From Planctomycetota bacterium (GTDB lineage: Bacteria > Planctomycetota > Phycisphaerae > Sedimentisphaerales > Anaerobacaceae): a DNA stretch of 62,848 nt. The notes under the pieces are model-generated. The model ran no database searches and was not told where the DNA came from. It worked only from the letters and a program-made list of their open reading frames with translations. This document shows, one piece after another, positions 17,999 through 25,386 of the stretch. The number at the start of each line of letters is the position of its first letter. Position 1 is the stretch's first letter. The DNA is taken from contig JAUWIG010000029.1 in assembly GCA_030605475.1 (NCBI GenBank), forward strand, positions 1 through 62,848, written 5' to 3'. The position numbers and the translations under genes are program-made.

Positions 17999-19477
17999 AT
18001 GGCCAAAATTACCAAGCTTGAGGACATCGTATCGTTGTGCAAGCGAAGGGGCTTTATATTTCAGTCCAGCGAAATCTACGGCGGCCTGGCAAGCTGCTAC
18101 GACTATGGGCCGCTCGGCGTCGAGTTAAAGAACAGCGTCAGAGCCGCCTGGTGGAAAGATGCAGTCCAGATGCGCGATGACGTCGTAGGCCTCGATTGCA
18201 GTATTCTTATGCACCCGATGGTCTGGAAGGCCTCCGGCCACGCCGACAAGTTCGCCGACCTCATCGCCGAATGTAAAAAGTGCAACACCAGAACCAGAGT
18301 CGACCACTTGACCGAAAAGGCCGAAGAAGCCGAAGAAGAACACACCAAACATATCTCGCTCGACACCGCTATGGCAACCGCACAGGATTTAAGCAACAAG
18401 GTCTGTCCAAACTGCGGCTCAGTAGGACAATTTACCGAGCCGATGCCGTTCAAGCTGATGTTCGAAACCCAGATGGGCGCCAACATCGATGACTCAATGA
18501 CAATGCACCTTCGCCCGGAAACCGCTCAGGGCATCTTTGCCAATTTCAAAAACGTCCTCGACACCACTCGTATTAAGATACCGTTCGGCATCGCCCAAAT
18601 CGGCAAAAGCTTCCGCAACGAGGTAACCACCAAGGCCTTTATTTTCCGCACTCGCGAATTTGAGCAGGCCGAGCTCGAGTTCTTCTGCAAGCCCGGCACC
18701 GACGAAAAATGGTACGAGTACTGGAAAGAATCGCGCTTTAACTGGTACATCAACTTAGGCATTAAAAAAGAGAACCTGTGTCTGCGCAACCACGACCCCG
18801 ATGAGCTGGCCCATTACGCAAAGGCCTGCGTCGATGTCGAATACAAATTCCCGTTCGGCTCCGGCGATTGGCAGGAGCTCGAAGGAATCGCAAACCGAAC
18901 AGACTACGACCTAAGGCAGCATCAGCGAGGAATCAGAACTCTCAACAAATGGTTTGAGAGCGACCGCGACTTAACAAAAATCGAATTGTCCAAAGAAGCC
19001 GAAGATTACCAGTCCGGCCCATTGTCTTACTTTGATGATGAGCAGAAAACCCGCTACATCCCCTACGTGATTGAGCCAAGTGCCGGCATAGACAGAAGCA
19101 CCCTTGCCTTTTTAGTCGATGCCTATGACGAAGAAGAGGTACGCGGCGAGACGAGAAACCTTCTAAGATTCCACCCCGCTCTGGCTCCGGTAAAGGTGGC
19201 TGTTTTCCCATTGGTCAAAAGAGATGGTATGCCGGAAATAGCACAAAACATTTACAATGACCTGAAAAAATACTTTAACTGCTTCTATGACGAAAAGGGC
19301 GCGGTTGGCCGACGCTACCGCAGACAGGACGAAGCCGGAACCCCATTTTGCATTACCGTCGATGGCCAGACACTACAGGACACTACCGTTACCGTCCGCG
19401 ACCGCGACTCAATGGACCAGGTAAGAGTCTCGACCGACCAGCTGCTCAACCACCTGCGTGAAAAACTGGAGGTATAA
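17999..19477 (+). CDS. glyS: glycyl-tRNA synthetase (single-chain, class II)
   Basis: Charges tRNA-Gly. This is the homodimeric eukaryote-like form (492 aa), not the alpha2beta2 bacterial form. Class II motifs are visible: 'SSEIYGGLASCYDYGPLG' near the N-terminus, motif 2 'FRNEVTTKAFIFRTREFEQ' and motif 3 'EPSAGIDRSTLAFL'. A Cys pair CKKCN and a second pair CPNCG suggest a zinc-binding insertion. The C-terminal anticodon-binding domain begins about residue 390. It has its own promoter. The YhcH-like gene follows after three bases, so co-transcription with it and asnS is likely. Confidence 0.97.
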   Translation: MAKITKLEDIVSLCKRRGFIFQSSEIYGGLASCYDYGPLGVELKNSVRAAWWKDAVQMRDDVVGLDCSILMHPMVWKASGHADKFADLIAECKKCNTRTRVDHLTEKAEEAEEEHTKHISLDTAMATAQDLSNKVCPNCGSVGQFTEPMPFKLMFETQMGANIDDSMTMHLRPETAQGIFANFKNVLDTTRIKIPFGIAQIGKSFRNEVTTKAFIFRTREFEQAELEFFCKPGTDEKWYEYWKESRFNWYINLGIKKENLCLRNHDPDELAHYAKACVDVEYKFPFGSGDWQELEGIANRTDYDLRQHQRGIRTLNKWFESDRDLTKIELSKEAEDYQSGPLSYFDDEQKTRYIPYVIEPSAGIDRSTLAFLVDAYDEEEVRGETRNLLRFHPALAPVKVAVFPLVKRDGMPEIAQNIYNDLKKYFNCFYDEKGAVGRRYRRQDEAGTPFCITVDGQTLQDTTVTVRDRDSMDQVRVSTDQLLNHLREKLEV

Positions 19478-19480
19478 AAA

Positions 19481-19945
19481 ATGATTGTTGATAAAATCGA
19501 AAATGCACATCTATATGTTAATCTTTCTGAAAACATCGCAAAGGCCCTTGAAATCCTAAAAAGCACCGATTTTGCTGAAAAAAAAGATGGCCGATACGAT
19601 GTTGATGGCGACAACCTCTACTACTTTGTTCAACGCTATGAAACCCGCCCGCTCAGCCAGTGCAAGCTCGAAGCCCACAAAAATTACATCGACATCCAGT
19701 TTGTGGCGGACGGCGAAGAACTCCTCGGCTATTGTCCACTCGAAAATCTCGAAACCAGAGAGCCTTACAACCAGGCCAAGGATGTCGCTCTCTATAAAGT
19801 GCCGGCCAGAATAACTCTTGTAAACTTGCAACCTGGAATGTTCTGCCTCCTCTTCCCGCAGGATGCCCATATGCCGAAATGTCAGCTCGACGCACCTTCA
19901 AACGTGCTGAAAGTCGTCGTAAAGGTAAAAATAAATGCCAAATAA
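19481..19945 (+). CDS. YhcH/YjgK/YiaL-family protein
   Basis: Cupin-like beta-sandwich protein (154 aa) of the family that includes E. coli YhcH and EbgC. Typical motifs are 'ALEILKSTDFAEKKDGRYDVDGDNLY' in part (residues about 22-47), 'EAHKNYIDIQFVADGEE' and 'FPQDAHMPKCQ', whose His and Glu residues probably bind a metal. Members are linked to sugar or sialic-acid handling. Its position between glyS and asnS gives no hint of substrate. The last 11 bases overlap the asnS start, so translation is coupled. Confidence 0.9.
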   Translation: MIVDKIENAHLYVNLSENIAKALEILKSTDFAEKKDGRYDVDGDNLYYFVQRYETRPLSQCKLEAHKNYIDIQFVADGEELLGYCPLENLETREPYNQAKDVALYKVPARITLVNLQPGMFCLLFPQDAHMPKCQLDAPSNVLKVVVKVKINAK

Positions 19946-21446
19946 TAGAAACGTTTACATCGCAGACTTGAAAGATAAAACCGGACAGGAAGTTACACTG
20001 TCCGGCTGGCTTTACAACAGCCGCTCCAGCGGCAAGATTCAATTTCTGATAATCCGTGATGGCACCGGCCTCTGTCAGTGCATCATTGAAAAAGGCAAAA
20101 TACCTGACAAACTTTTCGACGACCTAAAACGCCTCGGCCGGGAATCGTCACTGACCGTAACCGGCACCGTCCGCGCCGATGAAAGAAGCGTCGGCGGCCA
20201 CGAACTTGCTGTAACCGACGCGAAAATAATCTCGCCAACCGATAGTTATCCCATCACGCCGAAATCGCACGGCGTCGATTTTCTCCTCAAGCACCGCCAC
20301 CTGCACATGCGCTCGCAGCGCCAGTGGTGCATCGGCAAAATCCGCCACACTTTAATCGACGCCATCCGTATGTTCTTCAATGACAACGGCTTCACATTGA
20401 TAGACACGCCTATTTTCACGAGCTTCGCCGCCGAGGGCGAGCAGACACTTTTCGAGGCTGACTATTTTGGAACACCAATGCACCTGACACAAACCGGCCA
20501 ATTGCATCTGGAAGCCGCCGCGATGAGTTTCGGCAAGGTCTATTGTTTCGGCCCGACCTTCAGAGCCGAGAAAAGCAAAACCCGCCGACACCTCACGGAA
20601 TTCTGGATGGTCGAACCCGAGATTGCCTTTATCGACCTGGATGGCCTGCTCGAACTGGCCGAGAATTTCGTCTCCTTCATAGTTGACCGGGTCATGCAAA
20701 AAAATAGAAGCCGGCTGCAAACCTTAGGGGTGGATTTGGCGACACTTGAAAAAATCAAACCCCCCTTCTACAGACTGACCTACACCGATGCCGCTGACAT
20801 CTTGACCGGCGATAGAACTCAAAAATTCCTCGCAGAGCAATTAGAGCAGCTCAAAAACCAAAAGCAGCAAACCGAATCCAAAATCGCCGAGCTGGAAGAA
20901 AAACAAAAAGGCCGGTTAAAGCAATGGCAGAAGGACAAAATCGCCGCCGAGCTAATCGAATTGCGAACCGACCTTGCCGAAACCGATACCAAAATCGAAA
21001 ACAATCCAAAGCACGCAAAACTGGCATCTGAATTCCGATGGGGCAAGGACCTGGGCGGCTCCGATGAGACCATTATCTCACAAATGCACGACAAGCCCGT
21101 CTTCGTCACGCACTACCCCGGAGAGGCCAAGGCATTTTATATGAAGGCCGACAGGAAGGAGACAAAAGTCGTTTTGAATTTCGATTTACTCGCCCCCGCC
21201 GGCTTCGGTGAAATCATCGGCGGCTCGGTCAGAGAAGACGATTACGACCTGCTGGTAAAGCGAATCGCAGAATACGGCCTAAATGCCGAAAATTACGAGT
21301 GGTATCTGGATTTGCGAAAATACGGCTCGGTGCCGCACGGCGGCTTCGGCCTCGGCGTCGAAAGGACCATCGCCTGGCTAACCGCAGAAAAGCACATCCG
21401 ACAATGCATCGCCTTCCCAAGATTGATGGACAAAATTTATATCTAA
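19935..21446 (+). CDS. asnS: asparaginyl-tRNA synthetase with a coiled-coil insertion
   Basis: Class IIb synthetase charging tRNA-Asn (503 aa; usual length about 430-470). The OB-fold anticodon domain (1-110, 'LSGWLYNSRSSGKIQFLIIR') is followed by the catalytic core with motif 2 'FRAEKSKTRRHLTEFWMVEPE' (first 20: FRAEKSKTRRHLTEFWMVEP) and motif 3 'GGFGLGVERTIAWL'. Residues about 297-358 are a Lys/Glu/Gln-rich coiled-coil insertion between 'YTDAADIL' and 'EFRWGKDLGGSDE', explaining the extra length. The 3' end of the gene (21398-21448) is repeated at 22956-23006, flanking a DUF4185-like gene. Confidence 0.95.
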   Translation: MPNNRNVYIADLKDKTGQEVTLSGWLYNSRSSGKIQFLIIRDGTGLCQCIIEKGKIPDKLFDDLKRLGRESSLTVTGTVRADERSVGGHELAVTDAKIISPTDSYPITPKSHGVDFLLKHRHLHMRSQRQWCIGKIRHTLIDAIRMFFNDNGFTLIDTPIFTSFAAEGEQTLFEADYFGTPMHLTQTGQLHLEAAAMSFGKVYCFGPTFRAEKSKTRRHLTEFWMVEPEIAFIDLDGLLELAENFVSFIVDRVMQKNRSRLQTLGVDLATLEKIKPPFYRLTYTDAADILTGDRTQKFLAEQLEQLKNQKQQTESKIAELEEKQKGRLKQWQKDKIAAELIELRTDLAETDTKIENNPKHAKLASEFRWGKDLGGSDETIISQMHDKPVFVTHYPGEAKAFYMKADRKETKVVLNFDLLAPAGFGEIIGGSVREDDYDLLVKRIAEYGLNAENYEWYLDLRKYGSVPHGGFGLGVERTIAWLTAEKHIRQCIAFPRLMDKIYI

Positions 21447-21448
21447 AG
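21398..21448 (+). repeat. direct repeat, copy 1 (asnS 3' end), att-like
   Basis: A 51-base segment covering the last codons and stop of asnS plus two bases. It recurs at 22956-23006: 44 bases (21405-21448) are identical and the remaining seven have one mismatch. The two copies are 1,558 bases apart. It may be an integration core site or the edge of a duplication. Confidence 0.9.
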
Positions 21449-21553
21449 AGCGCCTAACAAAGTGGATTGCCCGCCCGTATAAAACAGGAAAAATTCCATG
21501 CTCTACTGTTCACCTATCTACTGCTCTACTATCTCAGGCCAAAGGCCTGCCCT

Positions 21554-21580
21554 GCCCCAAACCCAACGTGGTTCAGGGGA
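21554..21580. repeat. ACCCAACGT-GTTCAGGGG repeat, copy 1
   Basis: A decayed palindrome nearly identical to the intact hairpin at 23185-23209: both contain AACCCAACGTnGTTCAGGGG. Confidence 0.6.
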
Positions 21581-21631
21581 AAGCATAAACGGATGCAATA
21601 AACTGTTGTGGGGTTGTCGGTTTTGGGTATA

Positions 21632-21751
21632 ATGGCGGGATATGAAAAAGTCGCTCGCACATCTGCCGAATACGTTAAAAAACCGCACAAAGTGACGGAA
21701 AAGATTTACGTAGCGAAAATCGAAAGTTTCATTTGAGCGAAGTCCCGCCAT
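21632..21751 (+). other. 120-bp element with terminal inverted repeats and a 34-codon ORF
   Basis: The nine-base ends ATGGCGGGA (21632-21640) and TCCCGCCAT (21743-21751) are perfect inverted repeats. The ATG within the left end opens a 34-codon frame (21632-21736, starting MAGYEKVARTSAEYV, ending KIYVAKIESFI). A TATAAT overlaps the left end. It may be a small non-autonomous mobile element or a gene remnant. No family is recognised. It is the only structured feature in the 386-base gap after asnS besides the ACCCAACGT repeat. Confidence 0.35.
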
Positions 21752-21832
21752 AGGTTAACCGAAGGCGGAACAAAAAGTGTTGTATAGCTCTGCCACAGGT
21801 ATTATTATGTTAGTTGGAATAGAATAAGAACA

Positions 21833-22984
21833 ATGCGATATTATTACAAATCTGTGTCAAGCACCTCACTAATTGTGTTGGTTCTAATATGTTTAGGCTG
21901 TAATATATCGAGCACACCCAAGTTGCGTGCTTTGGAATGGCCTAAGGCGGATAGACTTTTTCTAAAGGACCCAAAGTGGGTAGGAGCAGATGATGCGTTT
22001 TCCATTGATCTAGGGAACGGGCGGACACTCTGGCTTTTCGCGGATACTTTTATTGACCCATCGGGGCAACACTCAAGACAAAACGCGACAATGATCCGAA
22101 ACAGCGTAGCGATTCAGAAGGGTTACAATCCATCGCAAGCTCGTATCAATTTTTTTTGGCGAAATAACTCTAAAATGAACCAGTCTTCATTTTTTAAAGA
22201 GCAGGGTGACAATTGGTTTTGGCCAGGCCATGGGATTCGCATAGATGATATTCTTATCGTTTTTCTGATGACAGTCCGTAAAACGAATACTGGGCTTGGA
22301 TTCGAAGTATTTGGATGGGAAACTGTTCTCGTTGAGAACCCTCATGAATCGCCTAAGGACTGGAAAATTGAGTGGTTGAAAGCCCCCAAAAACAACCTTG
22401 GAATTATAGTTGGGTCGGCCAGCGTTTTAAAGTCAGGCGAATATGTGTATGCTTTCGGTTCGAGAGAAACCGCGAAATCTCATCCGATATATGTTGCCCG
22501 GTGGAAACAGCAAGACCTTCAAAAAAAGGACCTGTTTTCAATGCAATGGTGGTGTGGTCAGGGTTCTGGTTGGCTGTCACACACAGACTTGAAAGCCAAA
22601 CCGATACCTATTTTTGACAATGGCCAGACAGAATTAACGATACACTATGACAACGACACTCAAAAATATCTGTCCGTGCAAACAGATGGATTTGGGTCTG
22701 CGGTCATCGCACTGAGGACAGCAACGGAGTTCAACGGACATTGGTCGGGATTACAAGTAATTTACAAACCTCCAGAATATGAGAAAGAAGATATATGCAT
22801 CTACGCAGGAAAGGCGCATCCCCAACTGGAAGGAGCAGATCTGATACTGACGTATGCAACAAACAGTTTTGTTTTTGCGAAGCTTGTTTCGGATACGACT
22901 ATCTACTACCCTCGATTTGTGAAGGTTGTACTTCACGAGAAAAACAGGAATCAAGCCGACAGTGCATCGCCTTCCCAAGATTGA
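21833..22984 (+). CDS. exported DUF4185-like protein (beta-propeller-type), cassette gene
   Basis: A 383-residue exported protein. The N-terminus is a signal peptide ending in CLGC (Cys23), so a lipoprotein is possible though the -3 position is Cys. The rest resembles DUF4185-type five-bladed propeller proteins linked to carbohydrate surfaces: 'GRTLWLFADTFID', 'QNATMIRNSVAIQ', 'FWPGHGIRIDDILIVFLM' and 'GSASVLKSGEYVYAFGSRE' look like successive blades. The final seven codons (SASPSQD) and the stop come from the repeated asnS 3' sequence, read in another frame. So the gene's natural end was probably replaced at the cassette boundary. By eye it is more AT-rich than asnS. Confidence 0.65.
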   Translation: MRYYYKSVSSTSLIVLVLICLGCNISSTPKLRALEWPKADRLFLKDPKWVGADDAFSIDLGNGRTLWLFADTFIDPSGQHSRQNATMIRNSVAIQKGYNPSQARINFFWRNNSKMNQSSFFKEQGDNWFWPGHGIRIDDILIVFLMTVRKTNTGLGFEVFGWETVLVENPHESPKDWKIEWLKAPKNNLGIIVGSASVLKSGEYVYAFGSRETAKSHPIYVARWKQQDLQKKDLFSMQWWCGQGSGWLSHTDLKAKPIPIFDNGQTELTIHYDNDTQKYLSVQTDGFGSAVIALRTATEFNGHWSGLQVIYKPPEYEKEDICIYAGKAHPQLEGADLILTYATNSFVFAKLVSDTTIYYPRFVKVVLHEKNRNQADSASPSQD

Positions 22985-23006
22985 TGGACAAAATTTATAT
23001 CTAAAG
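22956..23006 (+). repeat. direct repeat, copy 2 (duplicate of asnS 3' end), att-like
   Basis: A near-exact copy of 21398-21448 (one mismatch in 51). It encodes the AsnRS C-terminus in one frame, but there is no synthetase in front of it; the DUF4185-like gene runs into it in a different frame. Confidence 0.9.
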
Positions 23007-23031
23007 CAAAAAGGAAAAAATCAAATCGTTT

Positions 23032-23124
23032 GTTTAGCCCCGTTGCTTGCGACGGGGGCATTCTATCTTGTTTAACCCCGTCATTTTAATGATGGGGTTG
23101 TCATTCCTGCGAAGGCAGGAATCC
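23032..23124. repeat. TTTAGCCC/TTTAACCC-led hairpins plus GTCATTCCTGCG repeat
   Basis: Three hairpins in a row: 23037-23059 (GCCCCGT ... ACGGGGGC), 23074-23099 (AACCCCGTCATT ... AATGATGGGGTT, 12-base perfect arms), and 23100-23124 (TTCCTGCG/CAGGAA). The first two are preceded by TTTAG or TTTAA. The same design recurs at 59470-59634. The gap 22985-23202 contains nothing else. Confidence 0.75.
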
Positions 23125-23184
23125 AAATATTTAGCCCACTGCACTGCAGGAGGTTCCCCACGTACCGGGACTCCTTTCTCCTTG

Positions 23185-23209
23185 CCCTGAACCCAACGTC
23201 GTTCAGGGG
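23185..23209. repeat. CCCTGAAC/GTTCAGGG hairpin
   Basis: Perfect eight-base arms (23185-23192, 23201-23208). It overlaps the 3' end of the next gene, whose last residues and TGA stop are made of this repeat. Confidence 0.65.
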
Positions 23210-23661
23210 TCATTGCCCCAATTCTCGCTTAGAATCGTGGTTTCGAACCCAGCTGCATTCAGTTTTTTAGAAAAGCTTTTTAGATGATCGTATCCGCACA
23301 CAAAGAGAAGAGAGGCCGCACCTGATTTTAACAGACGATCTAACCAGAAACTCTCACGCAGATCGGGAGTATTAAGTTTTTTGGCTTCTCTTTCAGCGGC
23401 ATCTGGCTCACAAAAAATATGCTGCTTCTCGACCCGTCCAGCAACATCTCGAACCGTACAACCTGTCGCATGATTTTGAACTAGATACTCCTCGTTAAAC
23501 TCCTCAGCTAGCAGGTCTACATTTAGCTCAAGAGCTTTATCAGCCAGGTAGTCTTCTAGCGCTTTTATATCAGCTCTCCATTCCGGCCCACAACTGGCGT
23601 TCGTGTATTGGATCCGATGATCTACACCAATCAAATATGCAAGGCGTTCGCTGTCACCCAT
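23203..23661 (-). CDS. hypothetical protein, 152 aa
   Basis: Not recognised with confidence. It is a soluble mixed alpha/beta protein with three motif-like stretches: 'YLIGVDHRIQYTN' at the start, 'LDLLAEEFNEEYL'-like acidic helix (DLLAEEFNEEYL) in the middle, and 'LLFVCGYDHLKSFSKKL' near the end. The pattern of an early GxDH, an internal EE, and a late strand followed by GxDH loosely recalls EreA/ChaN-type hydrolases, but this is speculation. The last residues (NDP) and stop lie in a palindromic repeat. It is downstream of the RES gene on the same strand and may form an operon with it. Confidence 0.6.
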   Translation of the reverse strand: MGDSERLAYLIGVDHRIQYTNASCGPEWRADIKALEDYLADKALELNVDLLAEEFNEEYLVQNHATGCTVRDVAGRVEKQHIFCEPDAAEREAKKLNTPDLRESFWLDRLLKSGAASLLFVCGYDHLKSFSKKLNAAGFETTILSENWGNDP

Positions 23662-23690
23662 TTTTTAAAAGCCTAAAGACTATAGTTTAT

Positions 23691-23749
23691 TAGGGACAGT
23701 CAACGTTTTCTGTGCAATCGCTCCAGCCACTAATAAGTAGCTGTCCCTA
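23691..23749. repeat. 59-bp element with TAGGGACAG inverted ends
   Basis: TAGGGACAG (23691-23699) and CTGTCCCTA (23741-23749) are perfect nine-base inverted ends. It sits between the RES gene and the 152-aa gene. The GGGACAG end motif resembles ends I associate with IS200/RAYT-type repeats in other genomes; no transposase is present. Confidence 0.55.
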
Positions 23750-23774
23750 GTTATTCTATTTATTGATAGTTATT

Positions 23775-24590
23775 TCATGCAAGTACATCAGAAAGACGTT
23801 TAACTTCTTGAAAATTAAACGGTGGTATATTAGTAACTCTATAGAGTTTGCAATTTGATGGTTTGGCATTACTGATATCAAATAAGATTAGGTTTTTACC
23901 TTCTGCGAATACACTATTGTAAATAATGCCGTCAAAATAGTTGGACTTGAAAAGCTCTGCTAAAATTTGAGTCGGAACATAATCCGCCTCGTCATCTGAT
24001 GGTTCAACTGGCATTGAAAATGCTCTGTCTATCCATGACCATACATGTTTTACAATTTCACCATTGCTTAGTTTTCCATTTTCCCAATCATCCACATTTG
24101 GGAAAAGACTATCAGAGCCAATCCCATCTAATTTATGGATATTCTTTGAGCAATCAATGATTTTTAAATCCTTAACAATTTGAAACTCAGCCACAGAAAT
24201 AAGCGATCCGATCCATGGTCGCACTTCTTGAATTGCAGTCTGCTTCTCCGTAGCCAAATATAGATACGGGATTCCTTTAGGATTTGCCCTTCCCTCTTTT
24301 GCTCTATCAACTGAAGGTTTCATCCTTTCCACAGGATAAGGAACGTCTTCTTGAAAGTACCTTTTACCTTCATATTCGATCCATTCACTCTTTGAAGAAC
24401 CTAATTGGGCTCGCCAATATGTTCGGTCTTTACTAATAGATTCCTGCCTATTTTTACTTGTCAGCAGAACGGCATCAAGAAACTCATTTGTACGTGTATC
24501 ACGGACATATCTGAGCTCGCTTTTAACCGTTTTTTCAAACCATAAATATTCCAGCGCGCTTAGGAAAGTTTTTGAGCTTTTGGTTGTCAT
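23775..24590 (-). CDS. RES-domain protein, candidate NAD-consuming toxin
   Basis: RES-family protein (271 aa). Known RES toxins break down NAD+ and are normally held by an Xre-type antitoxin. Motifs present: 'TYWRAQLGS' (the Arg strand), 'GIPYLYLATEKQTAIQEVRPW' in its first part (Tyr and Glu), and 'FDGIIYNSVFAEGKNLILFD' (the Ser strand). The N-terminal 85 residues are a helical extension. ATG at 24588-24590 with GAGGTG upstream is preferred over a TTG four codons earlier. No antitoxin gene is intact next to it; a 50-codon remnant lies upstream. It is AT-rich by eye, consistent with transfer. Confidence 0.8.
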   Translation of the reverse strand: MTTKSSKTFLSALEYLWFEKTVKSELRYVRDTRTNEFLDAVLLTSKNRQESISKDRTYWRAQLGSSKSEWIEYEGKRYFQEDVPYPVERMKPSVDRAKEGRANPKGIPYLYLATEKQTAIQEVRPWIGSLISVAEFQIVKDLKIIDCSKNIHKLDGIGSDSLFPNVDDWENGKLSNGEIVKHVWSWIDRAFSMPVEPSDDEADYVPTQILAELFKSNYFDGIIYNSVFAEGKNLILFDISNAKPSNCKLYRVTNIPPFNFQEVKRLSDVLA

Positions 24591-24624
24591 ATAGCACCTC
24601 AATCATTCTTTTTAGTGTGAAAAA

Positions 24625-24774
24625 CTAGGTCCAGTCACCTATTAAATCTACATCCTGCCGGTTCTCAATCTTATGGTGCGTCTCCCTGATATCTGCGATC
24701 TTTAAACCCCCAATCTACCAATCCACCCCCCACCTGTCCACAAATTTCGATACCTGTGTAATCTGTTTACCCCG
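24625..24774 (-). pseudogene. gene remnant upstream of the RES gene
   Basis: Reading leftwards, this frame gives KFVDRWGVDW, a TAG (24715-24717), then IGGLKIADIRETHHKIENRQ and DVDLIGDWT before a second TAG. The continuous protein-like texture across one stop suggests the end of a decayed gene. Its position immediately upstream of the RES toxin would fit a lost antitoxin. No homology is recognised. Confidence 0.25.
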
Positions 24775-24807
24775 TTAGAAACATGCATTATCTTTTTCTA
24801 ATGGGGT
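24769..24807. repeat. CCCCGTTAGA hairpin family, copy A
   Basis: Arms ACCCCGTTAGAAA (24769-24781) and TTTCTAATGGGGT (24795-24807) pair with a single G-T. The same arms recur at 30022-30063, 32947-32995, 33036-33048 (one arm) and 59803-59833. Confidence 0.8.
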
Positions 24808-24867
24808 GAAACTTGTGCCTATGGAATCGGGTATCCGTGCTAATCTGCGGTTAATAAAAAAAGATAA

Positions 24868-24910
24868 AATCTGCGCTCTCTGCGTTCTCCGCGTTCTCTG
24901 CGGTGAATTC
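24868..24910. repeat. quasi-tandem 'CTCTGCGTTCTCCGCG' motif
   Basis: Four imperfect CTCTGCG/CTCCGCG units. Related text occurs at 51180-51205 and near 62400-62452. Confidence 0.7.
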
Positions 24911-24929
24911 TTTTTATTCGTTTTTTTTG

Positions 24930-24958
24930 TTGACTTTTGTTTGAAAATGTGTTAGAAT
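24930..24958 (+). promoter_or_regulatory. strong consensus sigma-70 promoter
   Basis: TTGACT (24930-24935), exactly 17 bases, then TAGAAT (24953-24958). Transcription would begin near 24965 and immediately run through a GTTTGC/GCAAAC hairpin (24967-24985). The nearest gene start, prmC, is 420 bases away, so it drives either a long leader or a small RNA. Confidence 0.65.
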
Positions 24959-25041
24959 TCCCGTATGTTTGCAAGGAAAGCAAACGCTCAACCGCCAGTA
25001 GGCAGAGTTCAGATTGCATATCTGTAAGGCCAGCAGGCCCA

Positions 25042-25086
25042 GATTCGTGAATTCTAAATCGTAAATCGTCAATCGTAAATTGTAAA
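25042..25086. repeat. quasi-tandem 'ATCGTAAATCGTCAATCG' motif
   Basis: Four imperfect seven to eight base units in the prmC upstream region. Confidence 0.7.
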
Positions 25087-25143
25087 CCCCTTAGGGGAAT
25101 TAACCATTTAACCGGTTACCCAATCAACCAATTATAACGAATA

Positions 25144-25386
25144 ATGCAAAACAAACCCAATTTACTAAATACTCAAATGAACGTAAATAAAGTATTAACA
25201 AAGGATTACGAAAATGTTCATCTCCTCGGACGCCGCAAAAACAAACCCAATCAAACCCAACCTGTAGTGAGCTTGCCTGTGGTGAGCTTGTCGAACCAGT
25301 CGAAGGGGTCGAACCTATTTCAAACCCAGCGCCTCTCCAAGCTCCTTTTGGCTTTCACTTTTCTTTGCCCCAGCTATAATCTGGCA
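25144..25386 (+). other. open frame in line with prmC, probably repeat-derived leader
   Basis: An 81-codon extension, in frame with prmC, begins MQNKPNLLNTQMNVNKVLTK. It contains a CAAAACAAACCCAAT / AAAACAAACCCAATC duplication and a GAGCTTGTCGAA-type repeat (25259-25310). It has no resemblance to the PrmC N-terminus. I recall similar 'NKPNLLNTQMNV' short frames recurring in related genomes, but could not check this. Confidence 0.4.
25259..25310. repeat. GAGCTTGTCGAA-type repeat, copy 1
   Basis: AACCTGTAGTGAGCTTGCCT and following bases match a second copy at 25739-25785 inside prmC, in the same reading frame. Confidence 0.75.

Noticed and set aside
22795..23004. Frame ending in the AsnRS C-terminal sequence
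   Set aside because: It is only the duplicated asnS 3' end read through; there is no synthetase domain in front of it.
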